DNA of 64,000 nucleotides from positions 17,969,505-18,033,504 of the forward strand of contig CM055274.1 in NCBI GenBank assembly GCA_029237695.1. Direction: 5' to 3'. Origin of the DNA: Conchocele bisecta. Taxonomy: Eukaryota > Mollusca > Bivalvia > Lucinida > Thyasiridae. The notes under the pieces are model-generated. The model was not told the DNA's origin. It ran no database searches and was given only the letters and a program-made list of their open reading frames with translations. The translations under genes and the position numbers were made by a program. Below, piece after piece: positions 11,005 to 22,294 of the stretch. Numbering within the stretch: position 1 is the first letter of the stretch; each line of letters starts with the position of its first letter.

Positions 11005-11210
11005 GGAATTGTAGCCGTGAGGTTGTGATCTCCGACTGTTGCTCCGGCGGGCCATGTTCGATTCTCAATCCCGGAACTGGAGTTTATGAAATACAGTTGT
11101 ATTTCCCGCTCTACCAGCTGGATCTACCCAGATGTGCCGTATAGCGGCTTGATTCGCGGGTATTCAGGTCCTATTAAGAGCCTTTAAATCGAGCAACAAA
11201 CAAACAAATC
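11005..11210 (+). mobile_element. tRNA-derived SINE (family W)
   Basis: A tRNA-like head shows an A-box-like TAGCCGTGAGG near 11012 and a B-box-like GTTCGATTCTC at 11056-11066. The body runs to GAGCCTTTAAATCGAGC and ends in an (AAAC)n tail. The order of internal promoter boxes, body and A-rich simple tail is that of a tRNA-type SINE transcribed by RNA polymerase III. One copy here. Confidence 0.7.
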
Positions 11211-11499
11211 CTTGTCACTCTGACATTTTCCAAGACAATTCTATGCACTCGGAACGTGTCAGAGAGAGCACAACTCTTCGATAGAAGCATTATATGGCTA
11301 CCGGCTCATTTGTAACCATCAGCCTGTACAACCACATCTGATCAGGGCCTACCATGTTCGCCATTCAGTCTCTGAATGAATTACCTGTGCTATCATCAGC
11401 AAAAATATTAGAGCATAATCGTACTGTATGTGTGTGTAAGAAAATCATGAACTATAGTTGTTGCAAATGGTGTAAGTTGTAGAGCAACAATGAGCGTAT

Positions 11500-11748
11500 T
11501 TAACTCTTTGCATGCTGGGAAATTTGTGGGCTATAAATAGTTCAAAAATAGCAGATGACAATTCATTATACTTTCTTTTATTTCTCCTTATAAATGTCAT
11601 GAATATATCTTGGAATTTCATTAGAATTGTGTGCGGAGGACACAATTCTAATGAAATTTCAAGACATATTTACAGAGAGAAATAAAACATATACTCCTAA
11701 TTCGTTTGGCGGGTATTTTCGCCACTACACTAGCATGCAAAGAGTTAA
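11500..11748. mobile_element. family F TTAA MITE, copy 1
   Basis: TTAACTCTTTGCATGCTGGG at the left and AGCATGCAAAGAGTTAA at the right, about 249 bp. The centre is a long palindrome, TTTCATTAGAATTGTGTGCG and its complement ending CAAGACATA. TTAA at both ends plus CTC-type termini fit a piggyBac-type MITE. No coding frame of its own. Confidence 0.85.
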
Positions 11749-13454
11749 GGAGTAGGTGGACTGTCTCTTAGAACATAGGTTGTCATATACCAAAATGTTC
11801 ATGAAAGTCTCTAGTTTACGAAACCACTTGATGCCATTATGAGTTCCGTGGACAAAGGCTTCAAATTCAAGATGGCATCCAAGATGGTAGCGAAAATAAA
11901 GGTATCTGTTCTGAGCAGCAATCTGCTAAGTAGAGATGTTTGTAGGCCATGATCAGCACGGTTGATCTGGAAAATGTTAGTCACAGTTATTGTCTCGTGT
12001 TGTCAGTCCCAGTTTTATTGTCTCGCCCGCGAAGCGGAAAGCGAGACAGGTTTTGCTTTTCCGGAGTCGGCGTCGTCGGCGTCGTCGTCGGCGTCGGTGT
12101 CGTCGTCGTCATTATTCAATGTTAAGTTTTCGTGTTACGGTCATTACTTTAACACCTTATCAGCTACAGTCATCAAACTTTATACATACCTTTACTATGA
12201 TATGTAGATGAATATAGGACTATTCAAAAACAATCCGGGCTCCAGGGTCAAGGTCAAACTCTATTTCTTTCTATGCTACAAACTGAACATTAATGCATGA
12301 AGACCCGTTTTCTCGTGCGCTCTGTACACCTTACCTGTAGAGAGAACAATAGCCTTCTCCAGTTGAACACTTCTGCCCATGCAAGCATGTGCAAATTTCC
12401 AGCTTGACCACTAAATGTCCAGCTAAATTATTACAGGTAATTTATACAGGTAAATTATTATACCTGGGTATTACATTTCCGTAAACTGTGTTGACAGTAT
12501 TGTGGCAATATGTGGACCTGTGCAGATATGATATGTAGATAAATATAGGACTATTATAAAAATTCTGGGCTCCAGTAGCGAGCATTATTTTTTTGTTAAT
12601 TTTTAAACTTTTTTTTTTTAAACTTTTTTCATTTTTAGCCAGGTTTTTTTTGGAAAAAAATTATTTTAAACTTCTTTTTTTTTTAAACTTTTTTTCCATT
12701 TTTAGCGAGGTTTTTTTGGGAAAAAATCCACGCTATTGGATTGGCGAAAGCCAGGCGGGCGGGCGGGCGGCGTCCACAATCAATGTTAAGTTTTCGTGTT
12801 TCACTCCATTTCTTTGTTACTGTAACACATAGGACCAACAAACTTTCACAGCTTCATAACCAAGGGGTGCCCACCACATATCACTATCCAACATGTTACC
12901 TTTTTGAACTTGACCCATTTTTTCCGCGCAGTCAATGTTAACTTTTCGCGTTTACAATGTTAAGTTTTTGTGTTTAAGTCCATTTCTTTGGTACTGTACC
13001 ACCTAGGACCACCAAACTTTCACAGCTTCATAACCAAGGGGTGCCCACCACATACAACTATCCAACATGTGACCATTTTTTTTACCTTCACCTATTATTT
13101 CTACGTAATTTTCAACGTTAACTTTTTAACGTACGTCTGGTTAAAGTTTTTTGGTTAAAGTTTTTCGTTATACTATATCTCTGCAACTGCTTCGCCCATT
13201 ACCTTGAAACTTTACATGGGTGTTTATCATCATCCATATTTTCATTCTACTCCCCACAAACGTGCGGCCCCTGTGCCCAATGTCAAGGTCAAATTACTTT
13301 GATTTTTTTGTGTACTATATCTCTGCAACTGCTTCACCCATTACCTTGATACTTCACATGGGTGTTTATCATCATTGTCGCGCCCGCTTGCGGAAAGCGC
13401 GATATAGTCGGCATTTTGGCATACGTCCGTCCGTCCGTCCGTCCGTCCGGGCAC

Positions 13455-13596
13455 ACATTAGGGTACTTATGTGGCTAGCCCCACAGGGTTATGGACTTAG
13501 TAAAGGATAGGGTTGGTTACAATTAGCCACCTAAAAAATCCTTTTATGTGGCTAATATTTAACATGTGATAAGCCACATAAGTATAGTACTGTAAG
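13455..13596. mobile_element. small foldback inserted in the (CCGT)n tract
   Basis: Arms GGTACTTATGTGGCT (13462) and AGCCACATAAGTA (13572) enclose about 95 bp with a further inner GTGGCTAAT. The (CCGT)n microsatellite continues on both sides, so this is an insertion into it. Confidence 0.6.
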
Positions 13597-13655
13597 AACG
13601 TCCGTCCGTCCGTCCGTCCATCCAGTTAAAGTTTTTCCATCTACTATATCTCTTT

Positions 13656-13723
13656 TTTAGCTCACCTGAGCGAAGCTCATGATTGTGAGCTATTGTTACC
13701 GCAATGTGTCCGTCGTCGTCCGA

Positions 13724-13755
<32 letters not shown>

Positions 13756-16717
13756 TCCGTGAACATTTTCAAACGTCTTCTCCTCGGTAACCATTGGGCC
13801 TATGGTCACCAAACTTCATGGTCATGGTCCTTAGGTAGGGGGATTACAAAATTGTTAAAATGACGTCATTACGTAATCCAAGATGGCCGCCGTCTAAAAA
13901 TAGCACAAATTCTTAAAAAATCTTCTTCTCAAGAACCGCCAACCGGATTTCGACAAAACTTGGTAGGAATGATCGATGTACATTGCTCTTTCAAAGTTGT
14001 TAAAATGGTGACCCTGGGGTTTAAAATGGGCGTGGCCCGTGGGGTCAAATTGGGTCAAATTTTATTTTTGACTGAATATGGTCATTTCATATATCAAATT
14101 GAAGGTATCAATGAGGAGATCACTCTGGTGCATTTTTTGTCGAAATTGGATTGTTATGTCATCCAAGATGGCCGCCGAAAGGTCAAAAGGTCGTTCTTTT
14201 ATCAGAGATTTCAAAATTCTTCTTCACATGAACCGCTTGGCCCATGGTAGCCAAACTTAAAAGTTATGGTCCATGGGTGAAGCCTTTCCAGATTTGTTAA
14301 AATGGAGGTCATCGCTAATCAAAGATGGCTGCCGTCTAAAAATAGCATAAACTCTTAAAAAATCTTCTTCTCATGAACCGCTTGCCGGATTTCGACGAAA
14401 CTTGGTAGGAATGATCGATGTACATTGCTCTTTCAAAGTTGTTAAAATGGTGACCCCTGGGTCAAAAATGGGCGTGGCCCGTGGGGTCAAATTGGGGTCA
14501 AATTTTATTTTTGACCAAATATGGTCATGTCATATATCAAATTGAAGGTATCAATGAGGCGATCACTCTGGTGCATTTTCTGTCGAAATCGGTGGATTGT
14601 TATGTCATCCAAGATGGCCGCCGAAAGGTCAAAAGGTCGTTCTTTTATTAGAGATTTCAAAATTCTTCTTCACATGAAACCGCTTGGCCCATGGTAGCCA
14701 AACTTAAAAGTTATGGTCCATGGGTGAAGCCTTTACAGATTTGTTAAAATAGAGAGGTCATCGCTAATCCAAGATGGGCCGCCGTCTAAAAAATAGCATA
14801 AATTCTTAAAAAATCTTCTTCTCAATGAAGCGCTTGCCGGATTTCGACGAAACTTGGTAGGAATGATCGATGTACATTGCCTCTTTCAAAGTTGTTAAAA
14901 TGGTGACCCACCCGGGTCAAAAAATGGGCGTGGCCCGTGGGGTCAAATTGGGGTCAAATTTTATTTTTGACCGAATATGGTCATGTCATATATCACAATT
15001 GAAGGTATCAATGGGAGGCAATCACTCTGGTGCATTTTCTGTCGAAATCGGATTGTTAATGTCATCCAAGATGGCCGCCCCCGAAAGGTCAAAAGGTCGT
15101 TCTTTTATTAGAGATTTCAAAATTCCCATCTTCACATGAACCGCTTGGCCCATGGTAGCCAAACTTAAAAAGTTATGGTCCATGTGTGAAGCCTTTTCAG
15201 ATTTGTTAAAATGGGAGGTGGGTCATCGCTAATCCAAGATGGCCGCCGTCTAAAAATAGCATAAATTCTTAAAAAAAAATCTTCTTCTCATGAACTGCNN
15301 NNNNNNNNNNNNNNNNNNNNNNNNNNNNNNNNNNNNNNNNNNNNNNNNNNNNNNNNNNNNNNNNNNNNNNNNNNNNNNNNNNNNNNNNNNNNNNNNNNNN
15401 NNNNNNNNNNNNNNNNNNNNNNNNNNNNNNNNNNNNNNNNNNNNNNNNNNNNNNNNNNNNNNNNNNNNNNNNNNNNNNNNNNNNNNNNNNNNNNNNNNNN
15501 NNNNNNNNNNNNNNNNNNNNNNNNNNNNNNNNNNNNNNNNNNNNNNNNNNNNNNNNNNNNNNNNNNNNNNNNNNNNNNNNNNNNNNNNNNNNNNNNNNNN
15601 NNNNNNNNNNNNNNNNNNNNNNNNNNNNNNNNNNNNNNNNNNNNNNNNNNNNNNNNNNNNNNNNNNNNNNNNNNNNNNNNNNNNNNNNNNNNNNNNNNNN
15701 NNNNNNNNNNNNNNNNNNNNNNNNNNNNNNNNNNNNNNNNNNNNNNNNNNNNNNNNNNNNNNNNNNNNNNNNNNNNNNNNNNNNNNNNNNNNNNNNNNTC
15801 ATGAACTGCTAGCCGGATTTCGACGAAACTTGGTAGGAATGATCGATGTACAATGCTCTTTCAAAGTTGTTAAAATGGTGACCCCGGGGTCAAAAAATGG
15901 GGCGTGGCCCGTGGGGTCAAATTTTATTTTTGACCTGAATATGGTCATGTTATATATCAAATCGAAGGTATCAATGAGGCGATCACTCTGGTACATTTTT
16001 TGTCCAAATCGGATTGTTATGTCATCCAAGATGGCCGCCGAAATGTCAAAAGGTCGTTATTTTTATTATTAGAGATTTCAAAATTCTTCTTCACATGAAC
16101 CACTTGGCCCATGGTATCCAAACTTAAAAGTTATGGTCCATGGGTGAAGCCTTTTCAGATTTGTTAAAATGGAGGTCATCGCTAATCCAAGATGGCCGCC
16201 ATCTAAAAATAGCATAAATTGTTAAAAAATCTTCTTCTCATGAACCGCTAGCCGGATTTCGACGAAACTTGGTAGGAATGATCGATGTACATTGCTCTTT
16301 GAAAGTTGTTAAAATGGTGACCCCGGGGTCAAAAATGGGCGTGGCCCGTGGTGTCAAATTGGGGTCAAATTTTATTTTTAACTGAATATGGTCATGTCAT
16401 ATATCAAATTGAAGGTATCAATGAGGCGATCACTCTGGTGCAATATTTGTCGGAATCGGATGATTATGTCATCCATGATGGCCACCAAAAGGTCCATTTA
16501 TTCAAGATTTTTAACGTCTTTTTCTCAGGAACCACATGGCCGATGCTGGGTGAAGCATTTTCAGATTTTGTAAAATGAGAGTCATCACTTAATCCAAGAT
16601 GACCGCCATCTAAAAATAGCACAATTTTTTTAAAACACATGAACTCAATGTCACATTCTCCTCTGGTGTTCATGGAGTCAGGTGAGCGAATTAGGGCCAT
16701 CATGGCCCTCTTGTTTA
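13656..16717 (+). mobile_element. inner pearl-like element with amplified core
   Basis: Starts TTTAGCTCACCTGAGCG with (CGTC)n and ends GTCAGGTGAGCGAATTAGGG, CCATCATGGCCCTCTTGTT. Its core module of about 440 bp (AACTTGGTAGGAATGATCGA at 13960, 14402, 14854, 15830, 16269) is repeated at least five times and includes the 500 N gap. A single-core relative lies at 52141-52715. Confidence 0.75.
15299..15798. other. assembly gap, 500 N
   Basis: Exactly 500 N, most likely a placeholder length. Both flanks carry TCATGAACTGC, at the same position of the ~440 bp repeat unit. Sequence at 14700-15290 shows extra small indels compared with other units. Confidence 0.98.
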
Positions 16718-16875
16718 GTGTCCATGCCTCGCCCCAAGGCGCGACATGCAGGCCACGGCCATCTAGTCTACAAAAAGTGGCCTCGTTTCTTGTTTTTTTT
16801 TCAAATTCTTTTTCCATTTTTGTCTAGTAGCATAAGGTCGTAAGTGCTATATACCGACTATTATCATATACTAAA

Positions 16876-16941
16876 ACAATTATTGACTAGTGAGCCATAG
16901 AATATAATCTGATATTCTATGGCTCACTAGTCAATAATTGT
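16876..16941. repeat. perfect 30 bp-arm palindrome
   Basis: ACAATTATTGACTAGTGAGC continues to position 16905 and its exact complement runs 16912-16941 around a 6-base loop. It lies within the outer pearl-like element, between the nested copy and the tail. Confidence 0.9.
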
Positions 16942-17139
16942 ATAATATGTTCGGGCCAGTGAAAACTGCTTTCTGGCCCAGGCTCGAGGTCAAGGCGGCG
17001 GGACAAGGCGAGACATTTGATTCCGCGGAATTCTTGTTCACCATAGCAATTCGGTCATGTCCACAATTATGTTAATAATCTCATTCAGGAAATGAGGTCA
17101 AGAAAAAACAACAATTTGTATATATTAAATGTATCTGTA

Positions 17140-17380
17140 TTAACCATTTCAACACCACAGGCCTGTATAGTGGTATTGGCAAAACGTGTAGATCAGATGA
17201 GCCGGCTCATGACGAGCCGTCTCATCAGGATCTGCACATTTTGCAAGTAATTGTCATATTTTTAGGAACAAAAACACCCCCTTTTTCATAAATTGACTAG
17301 TCTGAAAATCATTTTGTGGGATTGGTTGCAAAATTAACATAACAACATCCATTCCAGTTACTTAGGGGTAAAAGGGTTAA
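17140..17380. mobile_element. family C TTAA MITE, copy 1
   Basis: Starts TTAACCATTTCAACACCACA and ends TTACTTAGGGGTAAAAGGGTTAA. Central hairpin GATGAGCCGGCTCATG, then GAGCCGTCTCATC, enclosed by GTGTAGATC and GATCTGCAC. TTAA at both ends and CC.TTT termini suggest a piggyBac-type MITE. About 241 bp. Confidence 0.8.
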
Positions 17381-17631
17381 TATATTATCTGAGAAATGGA
17401 AGTTAGTGCTCTTACAGTGATCAGTGTAGACCCTGAGCTGTTTGTTTGACAACCAAAACACCCAGATGTTGGTCTATATTGGTGACAATTGCAATATACA
17501 TGTACAACCGACTAATTGAGTGTATACATATGTTTTCAGGCATACACACAAGGTGGGATAATGATTTGAGTTAGCGAGACTCAATGTGTTCAGTATAACT
17601 GTATCTTGGGGATATATATAAAACCACGAGG

Positions 17632-18147
17632 CCACCTGTGGCATACACAGGCATTCGACGTGTTTCAGCTTTCATCGGTATAACTATATGAACAACAATT
17701 CTTGTAGCTTTGGTCCGACACGGCCTCGTATCATAACAAATTTCGCAATTTTATTAACGATAATGTAAATATTTTGATGGAAGTTCACATGTTCACTTTA
17801 CAAGTATTGTTATCTTGCTGAAATAGCATAGTTAGACCATAATTATGCAAAGAATACCGAATTACAGCTGGTTTTCCTAGGTCGGATACGACCTCATAAT
17901 TATGAAATAATGTGTCTAACGTCAATATTGTAGTGACAAGTTCATAATTATGTTCATTTGAGAATTATCGTTATCCTGCATAAATACAAGCTACATACCT
18001 GAAACAAGAAAGCAAATGGCGTTATTTTAATCTAAAGGGAAGTAATCATTGTAATGTATTCAGTATTACCAGCGCCGTTCAATTATAGCTGTACTGCCGA
18101 AAGCCCAAACAGGCTGAATGCCTGTGGTGGCATAGACAGGAGTGGTG
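17632..18147. mobile_element. ~515 bp element with decayed inverted ends
   Basis: Left CACAGGCATTCGACGTGTTT, then CAGCTTTCATCGGTA; the right end is the complement (AAAGCCCAAACAGGCTGAAT, GCCTGTGGTGG). Inside are two direct copies of a ~170 bp block starting GTCCGACACGGCCTCGTAT (17713) and GTCGGATACGACCTCATAA (17882). No coding frame. Confidence 0.5.
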
Positions 18148-18570
18148 GTGCACGATGGGTGCAATCACACCAGTTTAGACAGGTTTCACTTTAAATTAGA
18201 CATATGGGCACTCCAAGACGTATATGTTTTGCGATCGTGAACAAACGTTATCATCAGATAAATGATCCATTAAAATTAGGCACAGTAATGTTTATAAGGT
18301 CCAATTTTAGATGGTTCTCCTGTCATAAAAAAAACAGTTTGGTCTTATTTTGTCACAGCGGATCCGGAACATAATTATTTCTCGTCTACTTGGACACTTG
18401 ATGGCAGTTTTCCTGCTAATGCTTCAGACAAACACATTCTGGTAATGCGTGGCAGCCAGATAATTCCGCCTGGGACCAATATTGGTCATTACTATTCCTC
18501 GCTAGTCGCACGTTGACACGGTGATATGTGGTAATGATTGGTCGAAATGGCCGTTTGGTGGTTTTCATCT

Positions 18571-18636
18571 ACAGTGGAACCTCTCCAAACCGGACACCCT
18601 GGGTACCCCAGGGTGTCCGGTTTGGAGGGGTTCCAT
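18571..18636. repeat. family X palindrome, copy 3
   Basis: GGAACCTCTCCAAACCGGAC then ACCCTGG, a 4-base centre GTAC, and the complement to 18634. Almost perfect. Flanked by ACAGT and ATGGT. Confidence 0.85.
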
Positions 18637-18796
18637 GGTGATATACCAGCGGTGAAGTAACCAGCAGAAGAAGACTACAAAAAACAGCATTTTGTCAATG
18701 GCTGGGAACCATCCAATGTGTCTTGTTTATGGAAGTTCTACTGTAATTTTGCGGGTGCAAAATTATGATTTCACATTAACATTGTCTTGTAAACAG

Positions 18797-18960
18797 TGGG
18801 TGGCAATGGGAGCATGTGATGGGTAATTTAACAATCGGGGTTCATCCTTACTGGAATTCCGACTGGAGACCTGGTTTGGCCCTCACATACGTATTTGGCA
18901 TTTTATCTGGATCTACACTGTTTGCAAACACAGCTATAGAGGTCTGTAGTGTGGAAAGAG
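18797..18960 (+). mobile_element. SINE D 5' part fused to a family C fragment
   Basis: SINE D runs from GGGTGGCAATGGGAGCATG to TTTGGCATTTT at about 18904. Instead of the usual GTATGTGA it continues as ATCTGGATCTACACTGTTTG, CAAACACAGCTATA, the right half of a family C element, ending GTGGAAAGAGTAAA. A chimeric junction. An uninterrupted TTAA at 18828-18831 in this SINE is where family P sits in the copy at 43632. Confidence 0.65.
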
Positions 18961-19199
18961 TAAATGTCAATCAGCGGAGTATTGTGAGATCACAGCCCAT
19001 ACGATGTCACTTGTACCGACTTATTTCCCTTTACATTACATCGTCCCTATTAATCCTCTGATCACAGTTTTCAGCATGCTCCTGTGACATTTCATTCAAA
19101 TTCTCGGGGGGGGAGGGGGGTGACAATTAAAAATCCTACTTTTTTCCTGCCTGAAAGTCTAATATAACCTAAAGTATTCAAGTTTTTTTATGCAGCAGA

Positions 19200-19378
19200 A
19201 CCGTTTCACTAAACTTCGTGTGACAAAAATGTTAACACTGTTTTCTTGTAAACAATTATTGGATCTACATGTATTGAGCCTATGCTCAATAAATTTAATC
19301 CACCAATTTACATTTCTAGACGGTTGTAAATTTGCACTTACGAACATTTTAGTCGTAAGAAGTTTAGTGAAACGGGAC
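19200..19378. mobile_element. family J palindromic element, copy 1 (deleted arm)
   Basis: CCGTTTCACTAAACTTCGTG at the left and GAAGTTTAGTGAAACGGGAC at the right. The centre ATTGAGCCTATGCTCAATAAAT is a palindrome. The left arm lacks the CGTAAGTGCAAAATT segment present in other copies. Confidence 0.75.
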
Positions 19379-19424
19379 CCAGAACCTCAGGCTTTCAAAA
19401 CCAGACACTCAGAAAACCTTGTTT

Positions 19425-19680
19425 GGTGATTGGTTGGGAGCTGCGAAGGGTACATTTACCGGTGGGATTCATCGTCACCGGAATCCCGATATCCCTGGTT
19501 TGACCATCAGGTACATTTTTTGCTTTCTGGTATGTGAGAGTTGAATTTGGTTATACCCATTATTCTCCACCCACCCGCCATCACAACTGTGAGGTAACAT
19601 ATGGGATTCAACAGTGTTAACCCGGCCTAAAATGACCATAGCTGTTGACAGGCTGTTCAACACCATTACATATAATCAGA
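19425..19680 (+). mobile_element. SINE family D, diverged copy
   Basis: Recognised by GGTGGGATTCATCGTCACCG, GGTTTGACCATCAGGTAC, TATGTGAGAGTTGAATTTGG and the tail CATAGCTGTTGACAGGCTGTTCAACACC. The middle GCACCAGGTCAGG segment is absent. Confidence 0.55.
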
Positions 19681-19827
19681 AAACTGTGGTGTGTTTAGCT
19701 GTGATGGATTTTGCACTTATAATCTTCAAATGATGTATGTTCATGATTGCAAAAGACACGCGCACTGTAGTCCTTGTACAGCTGAATGACAGTGGAATCT
19801 CCTTAAACAAATCCTGGGGATCTGCAT

Positions 19828-20030
19828 TGACCTTTTCAACGCTAGATACCTCTTTTACTAATATTAGCAAACAGTGTAGATCATGATGAGCCAGCTGATC
19901 AAGATTGCACCATTTGTTGATATTTTTGCAACTTTTACAAAATAACCCCCTTTTCTGCATAATGGAACAGTCTCAAACTTAACATCAAATAGTCCATGTC
20001 AGTTAGTTCGGGATGAAGCGTTTCAGAGGT
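19828..20030. repeat. decayed family C MITE
   Basis: TTGACCTTTTCAACGCTAGA, AGCAAACAGTGTAGATCATG, ACCCCCTTTTCTGCATAA and a decayed end GGGATGAAGCGTTTCAGAGG follow the order of family C. The TTAA ends are no longer recognisable. Confidence 0.55.
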
Positions 20031-20383
20031 TTCATGTTACATCATTCTGTTCCAACCTCATCTTAGTGATGTTGTATATTGGTGGTAGATAATATTCTTT
20101 ATTGACAAATCAAGTTACTAGTGACAAATCTCTTGCCTTGACTGGTGAGTTTCAATTTTCAATTCTGGAACTGCATGTCGATCTCCCCGTGTCAATAATT
20201 ACTGACAGCCCTAGCATCATATTTCTGTCTATTGTGATGAAAGTAATTTCAATCTTATCAAAATATTTTCTTAAATCATCTTGCAAGTTTGACATGTTTG
20301 TATACCATTTACTTGTTTAATATCTGAGTGCAACATGGACTAAAATAATAACTGATGGGGCTGACAAAAGGGACCTTGCTATA

Positions 20384-20628
20384 TTTGTGACTGGATGGAG
20401 AAATAGGGCTTATGTGTTTTGCGACCAGTGTAGATCCAGATCAGCCTGTGTATCCGCACAGTCTGATCAGGATCTGCACTGTCCGCCATTCCATCAATGA
20501 AATATCCGTATTGTGTCTGATCAACAAGCATTATTGATCGTTATCAAGCTACTGGAGTGTGCTATTTGATCAGGAGCTACAATGGTCACAAATCCCATAA
20601 GCCCGATTTCTCCTGTCACAGCCACATT
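20384..20628. mobile_element. family B foldback, near full length
   Basis: TTTGTGACTGGATGGAG at the left and TCTCCTGTCACAGCCACA at the right. Hairpin GACCAGTGTAGATCCAGATCAG with CTGATCAGGATCTGCACTGT. Opposite orientation to the copy at 4506. Nothing clear lies between 20031 and 20383. Confidence 0.75.
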
Positions 20629-20631
20629 TAT

Positions 20632-20800
20632 AGGGCTGTGTTGGTGGATTAGTGGTAGGGCACTGGATTTCATAGCCTCAGTCCCAACCTTAGGCATGAA
20701 AGTATACTTGCATTGTGTTTTTCCGTCACACTGGTCATTTGGTTGAGAATCCATCTCTATATGACCTTAGATGTTGCTGGGATGTTAAACACTTTCACCT
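20632..20800 (+). mobile_element. SINE family T, copy 1
   Basis: An A-box-like TGGATTAGTGG at about 20644 starts a tRNA-like head; the body passes through TTAGGCATGAAAGTATACTTG and ends TATGACCTTAGATGTTGCTG, GGATGTTAAACACTTTCACC. Related copies are at 37042 and (inverted) 54350. Confidence 0.55.
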
Positions 20801-20902
20801 TCACATTCATTAATATTTATGACCAGCATAACACATAGTTTGGACGTTGCAACATCTCCACAATATAATCACACATGGGAAGAAACAAAACTGGCTGTTG
20901 CA

Positions 20903-21245
20903 CAGAGCTCCAGATAAGCTTTATGTCTAAAGAGTATTATACCACCTGATTTCAAATCAAATGTGTATTTTATTTATACAAATGGATTACTGAATGTTTC
21001 CGTTATAAATAGCGAATTTGTGATCAAAATAAATGAAACAAAGTTAAAAATTCACTTATTTGAGCTTGCTTTTTGCAGCTCAACTTAGTGAATGTTCAAC
21101 TTTATTAGAGCATTTCACTCGTAAATTTGAAACTCGATGAGTATTTTCCACAATCATTGTGAGTATTTTGTACTCCCACTTGCGTATTCAGCTGAAATAA
21201 GTGTGTAAAATACACCAATACGCACCTTATCTGGTGCTCTGGTTT
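20903..21245. mobile_element. element with GAGCTCCAGATAAG ends
   Basis: Left CAGAGCTCCAGATAAGCTTT and right ACGCACCTTATCTGGTGCTCTGG form inverted ends about 340 bp apart; GTATTATACCACCTGATTT and AAAATACACC are a diverged inner pair. The same left end appears at 63944 near the window end. Confidence 0.5.
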
Positions 21246-21611
21246 CAGAGATGTTTTTTGCAGGTCGGTTAACTTATATAGGCATGTATTCAATAAAGAA
21301 AACTGGCTGTTTTAGAGAGGGGGTTGTTGTAGAGAGGGCTTTGTTCATAGAGGGTCGACTCTATCCTCAGCTAATTGATCGTATACTGACTGTAAATTCA
21401 AAGTCATGGGCTAAATTCCATATTACATGTTGTCGCTAGTGACAAAATTAATGCTGTCTATTGCATTGATTGAATATAGTTTTACATCCAAACTTTGTTG
21501 AATTCATTCCAATCAAGCAATCATTGTATATAGAGAAAACAAATTAATTGCTTAAAAATGTGAAAAATCATTTGTTAATTTGTACTTGATAGAAAGAAAA
21601 ATGCAAGTAAT

Positions 21612-21685
21612 ATACAGTGAAACCTCTCTAAGCTGGACACCCTGGGATGTCCCAAGGTGTCCGCCTTAGAGAGGTTTCACTGTAA
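21612..21685. repeat. family X palindrome, copy 4
   Basis: ACAGTGAAACCTCTCTAAGC, TGGACACCCTGGG, then the complement ending AGAGAGGTTTCACTGT. Very regular. Upstream, at 21312-21356, TAGAGAGGG recurs three times. Confidence 0.85.
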
Positions 21686-22294
21686 ATCAGACATTTTATC
21701 ATTCTGAGCCATAGTTGTGTGCTATGTGATCATGAACCGACATTATCACCTGAGATAAATGACCAAGAAACTTATCAAAAATAAGATCACATCTGTTTTC
21801 TTGGTGTCCGTTTTATAAAGGTTCCACTGTTCTTTTATTTCTCCATATAAAGTATATTATCATGAGACTTCATACTGCGTCCTGTTGAAACCAAATTTGC
21901 ACCAATTTGTCTGCACAGACTTGACAAATACGACGTTCGTGATGTCTGAAGCAAAACAAGCCTCTATAATATAGACCACGGGGAAATGTGTAGTAGTAAA
22001 CATGTAAATCAGTTTGTGTTTGTATCCTTACATTGGTCCCCTGTGGTCTGGTCTGTGGTCTAGTGCCGTTGTCCATTTGTCGTAGCAATTACCATGTACA
22101 AATGTAACCATTTGGAAAGTATAGCACTTCTTGTGCAGTGAAACCTCATGTGTCTGTTCATGATTGCAAACTACACAAACTTTGGTATTGCTCATACTGT
22201 GATTTCATTAATTTTTGTCATGGCTCAATTTTCGTCATATTCGTCAATAACCTATATATATTGCCTTAAAATCATAAGTGGAAACCTGTACCAT

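Larger units (their letters stand above)
13377..16770 (+). mobile_element. middle pearl-like element, nested
   Basis: Head TGTCGCGCCCGCTTGCGG with AAAGCGCGATATAGTCGG, then (CCGT)n on both sides of a ~140 bp foldback insert (13455-13596), and the start of a core TACTATATCTCT. The tail CAAGGCGCGACATGCAGG, CCACGGCCATCTAG ends at 16770. Inserted in the outer element's core after TTTATCATCAT; itself interrupted at 13656. Confidence 0.6.
12019..17037 (+). mobile_element. outer pearl-like element, host of nested insertions
   Basis: The head is a small palindrome, TCTCGCCCGCGAAGCGG then AAAGCGAGACA, followed by a CGTCGT-rich microsatellite and core modules of about 155-176 bp (ACTATATCTCTGCAACTGCT; ACCAAGGGGTGCCCACCACA, at 12857 and 13033). 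The tail GGCGAGACATTTGATTCCGC, GGAATTCTTGTT lies at 17007-17037. This order matches the pearl group of bivalve elements (non-autonomous, thought Helentron-related). Interrupted by the element at 13377-16770. Confidence 0.6.

Noticed and set aside
11009..11075. A true tRNA gene
   Set aside because: A and B box-like motifs are present but no cloverleaf or acceptor stem forms, and the sequence continues into a SINE body and AAAC tail.
13559..13756. Poly-threonine/aspartate frame
   Set aside because: It is the translation of (CGTC)n and (CCGT)n microsatellites.
15269..16072. Open frames spanning the N run
   Set aside because: They consist largely of unknown bases and pearl-like core repeats.
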